Assembly: GCA_013153765.1 (NCBI GenBank)
Contig: JAADDT010000056.1
Location: 1-7,659, forward strand
Direction of reading: 5' to 3'
Length of the DNA stretch: 7,659 nucleotides
From: Aquificota bacterium
GTDB lineage: Bacteria > Aquificota > Aquificia > Aquificales > Hydrogenothermaceae
Positions 6,968 through 7,659 of this stretch are shown piece by piece; positions within the stretch are counted from its first letter, which is position 1; every line of letters begins with the position of its first letter. The notes beneath the pieces were generated by a model. The model was not told the origin of the DNA. It was given only the letters and a program-made list of their open reading frames with translations, and did no database searches. The position numbers and the translations under genes were made by a program.

Positions 6968-7562
6968 GGCGGTTTTTACCGTTATAGACCTTGAGACTAC
7001 AGGGTTCGTCCCTGAAAGGGACTTTATAATAGAAATTGCCGGCATCAAGTTTCAGGCTGGCTTGGAAATAGGCAGGTTCCACCAGCTTGTAAGACCTGAC
7101 GGCGACTTCATACCTCCTCACATTACCAGACTTACCGGCATAACTAACGCTATGGTTATAGACCAGCCCAGAATATCGGAAGTTATTTCCCAATTCCTGT
7201 CCTTCATTCAGGACAGCGTGCTTGTAGCCCATAACGTAAGGTTTGACCTGTCTTTCCTTAACTACAACGCCCAGCTTTATACCGGCAGAAGGATAAAAAA
7301 TCCCTCAATATGTACGGACAACCTTGCAAGGAGGATTTTGCCGGACATAGACAGTAAATCCCTTGAGAAGGTGGCTTACCACCTTAACGTTCCGTACAGG
7401 CAGAAACACAGAGCTTTTCCTGACGCTGAAGCAACGAAAATGGTCTTTGAAAAAATGCTACAGTTCTTGGAGGATTACAACGTTAATCGGGTAATTGATA
7501 TAATAAAGCTTTCGGAAGGTAAAAGGATAAACTACAGGGAAAAGAGGAAGAAGTATGTTTAA
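6945..7562 (+). CDS. Stand-alone DEDDh 3'-5' exonuclease (DnaQ/epsilon-type)
   Basis: A 205-residue nuclease of the RNase T/DnaQ family. All five catalytic residues of the DEDDh class are visible: ExoI D15 and E17 in IDLETTG, ExoII D101 in HNVRFDLSFL, and ExoIII H155 and D160 in HRAFPDAEAT. The exonuclease domain fills about residues 8-175; the last 30 residues are helical and strongly basic (KLSEGKRINYREKRKKYV), possibly for binding nucleic acid or a partner. There is no polymerase, GIY-YIG or helicase domain. It could be the proofreading subunit of DNA polymerase III or a separate repair or RNA-trimming nuclease; sequence alone does not separate these, so dnaQ is not assigned as a symbol. 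The ATG overlaps the antiporter gene by 23 bp and has AAGGA at 6933-6937. It overlaps proC by 8 bp, so it belongs to the same coupled operon. Confidence 0.9.
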   Translation: MYNLTTDEAVFTVIDLETTGFVPERDFIIEIAGIKFQAGLEIGRFHQLVRPDGDFIPPHITRLTGITNAMVIDQPRISEVISQFLSFIQDSVLVAHNVRFDLSFLNYNAQLYTGRRIKNPSICTDNLARRILPDIDSKSLEKVAYHLNVPYRQKHRAFPDAEATKMVFEKMLQFLEDYNVNRVIDIIKLSEGKRINYREKRKKYV

Positions 7563-7659
7563 GGTGGGAGTAATAGGTGCAGGAAATATGGGTGAGGCTG
7601 TGGTCAGGGGTCTGATCACCGGAGGTGGCTTAAAGTCCACCGATGTTATAGTTTCCGAT
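7555..7659 (+). CDS. proC: Pyrroline-5-carboxylate reductase, N-terminal fragment (cut by window edge)
   Basis: The last 105 bases encode the first 35 residues of a protein beginning MFKVGVIGAGNMGEAVVRGL. The nucleotide-binding G8-A-G10-N-M-G13 motif right at the N-terminus, followed by EAVVRGLITGG and a strand ending VSD, is typical of ProC, which reduces pyrroline-5-carboxylate to proline with NAD(P)H. Other short NAD(P)-binding proteins share a GxGxMG start, so the call rests on the combination of M, EA and RGL. The start codon overlaps the exonuclease stop by 8 bp and is preceded by GAGGA at 7544-7548 with a 6-nt spacer, pointing to translational coupling. The remaining ~230 residues lie outside the window. 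Confidence 0.85.
   Translation, partial: MFKVGVIGAGNMGEAVVRGLITGGGLKSTDVIVSD

Overview
The window looks like chromosomal DNA from a thermophilic bacterium, most plausibly a member of the Aquificota or a similar deep-branching thermophile. This is inferred from codon and protein style only: Arg is mostly AGG/AGA, Ile is often ATA, the proteins are rich in Lys and Glu, spacing is tight, and coding strands are purine-rich. No rRNA or phylogenetic marker comparison was possible. I see no tRNA, rRNA, CRISPR array, insertion sequence or phage signature. Coding density is very high, and the only gaps are about 105 bp and 59 bp.

Layout: (1) On the left edge, on the minus strand, is the N-terminal 40% of CTP synthase (pyrG), cut by the window. 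(2) Divergent from it, on the plus strand, is argS (arginyl-tRNA synthetase), followed almost immediately and in the same frame by a bitopic membrane protein with a Lys/Pro-rich linker and a C-terminal SPOR domain. (3) Converging on that, with stop codons overlapping by 4 nt, is a minus-strand gene for a CgeB/DUF3880-like, GT-B-type glycosyltransferase-like protein. (4) Divergent from this across a 59-bp gap is a tightly overlapping plus-strand operon: a soluble RCK (TrkA-N/TrkA-C) protein with a USP-like C-terminal half, a CPA2-type cation/proton antiporter membrane subunit, a stand-alone DEDDh 3'-5' exonuclease of the DnaQ/epsilon type, and the start of proC (pyrroline-5-carboxylate reductase), cut by the right edge.

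The most interesting part is the RCK/USP-like + CPA2 pair. It looks like a split, ligand-gated cation/H+ antiporter in which the regulatory subunit is a separate protein with an unusual composition, and the transporter lacks the usual CPA2 core residues in its central helices. Overlaps of 8, 23 and 8 bp indicate translational coupling from the ion-transport pair through the exonuclease into proline synthesis. A shared osmoadaptation role for transport and proline is possible but is inference. The rest is housekeeping (pyrG, argS, dnaQ-like, proC) or cell-envelope (SPOR protein, putative glycosyltransferase) functions.
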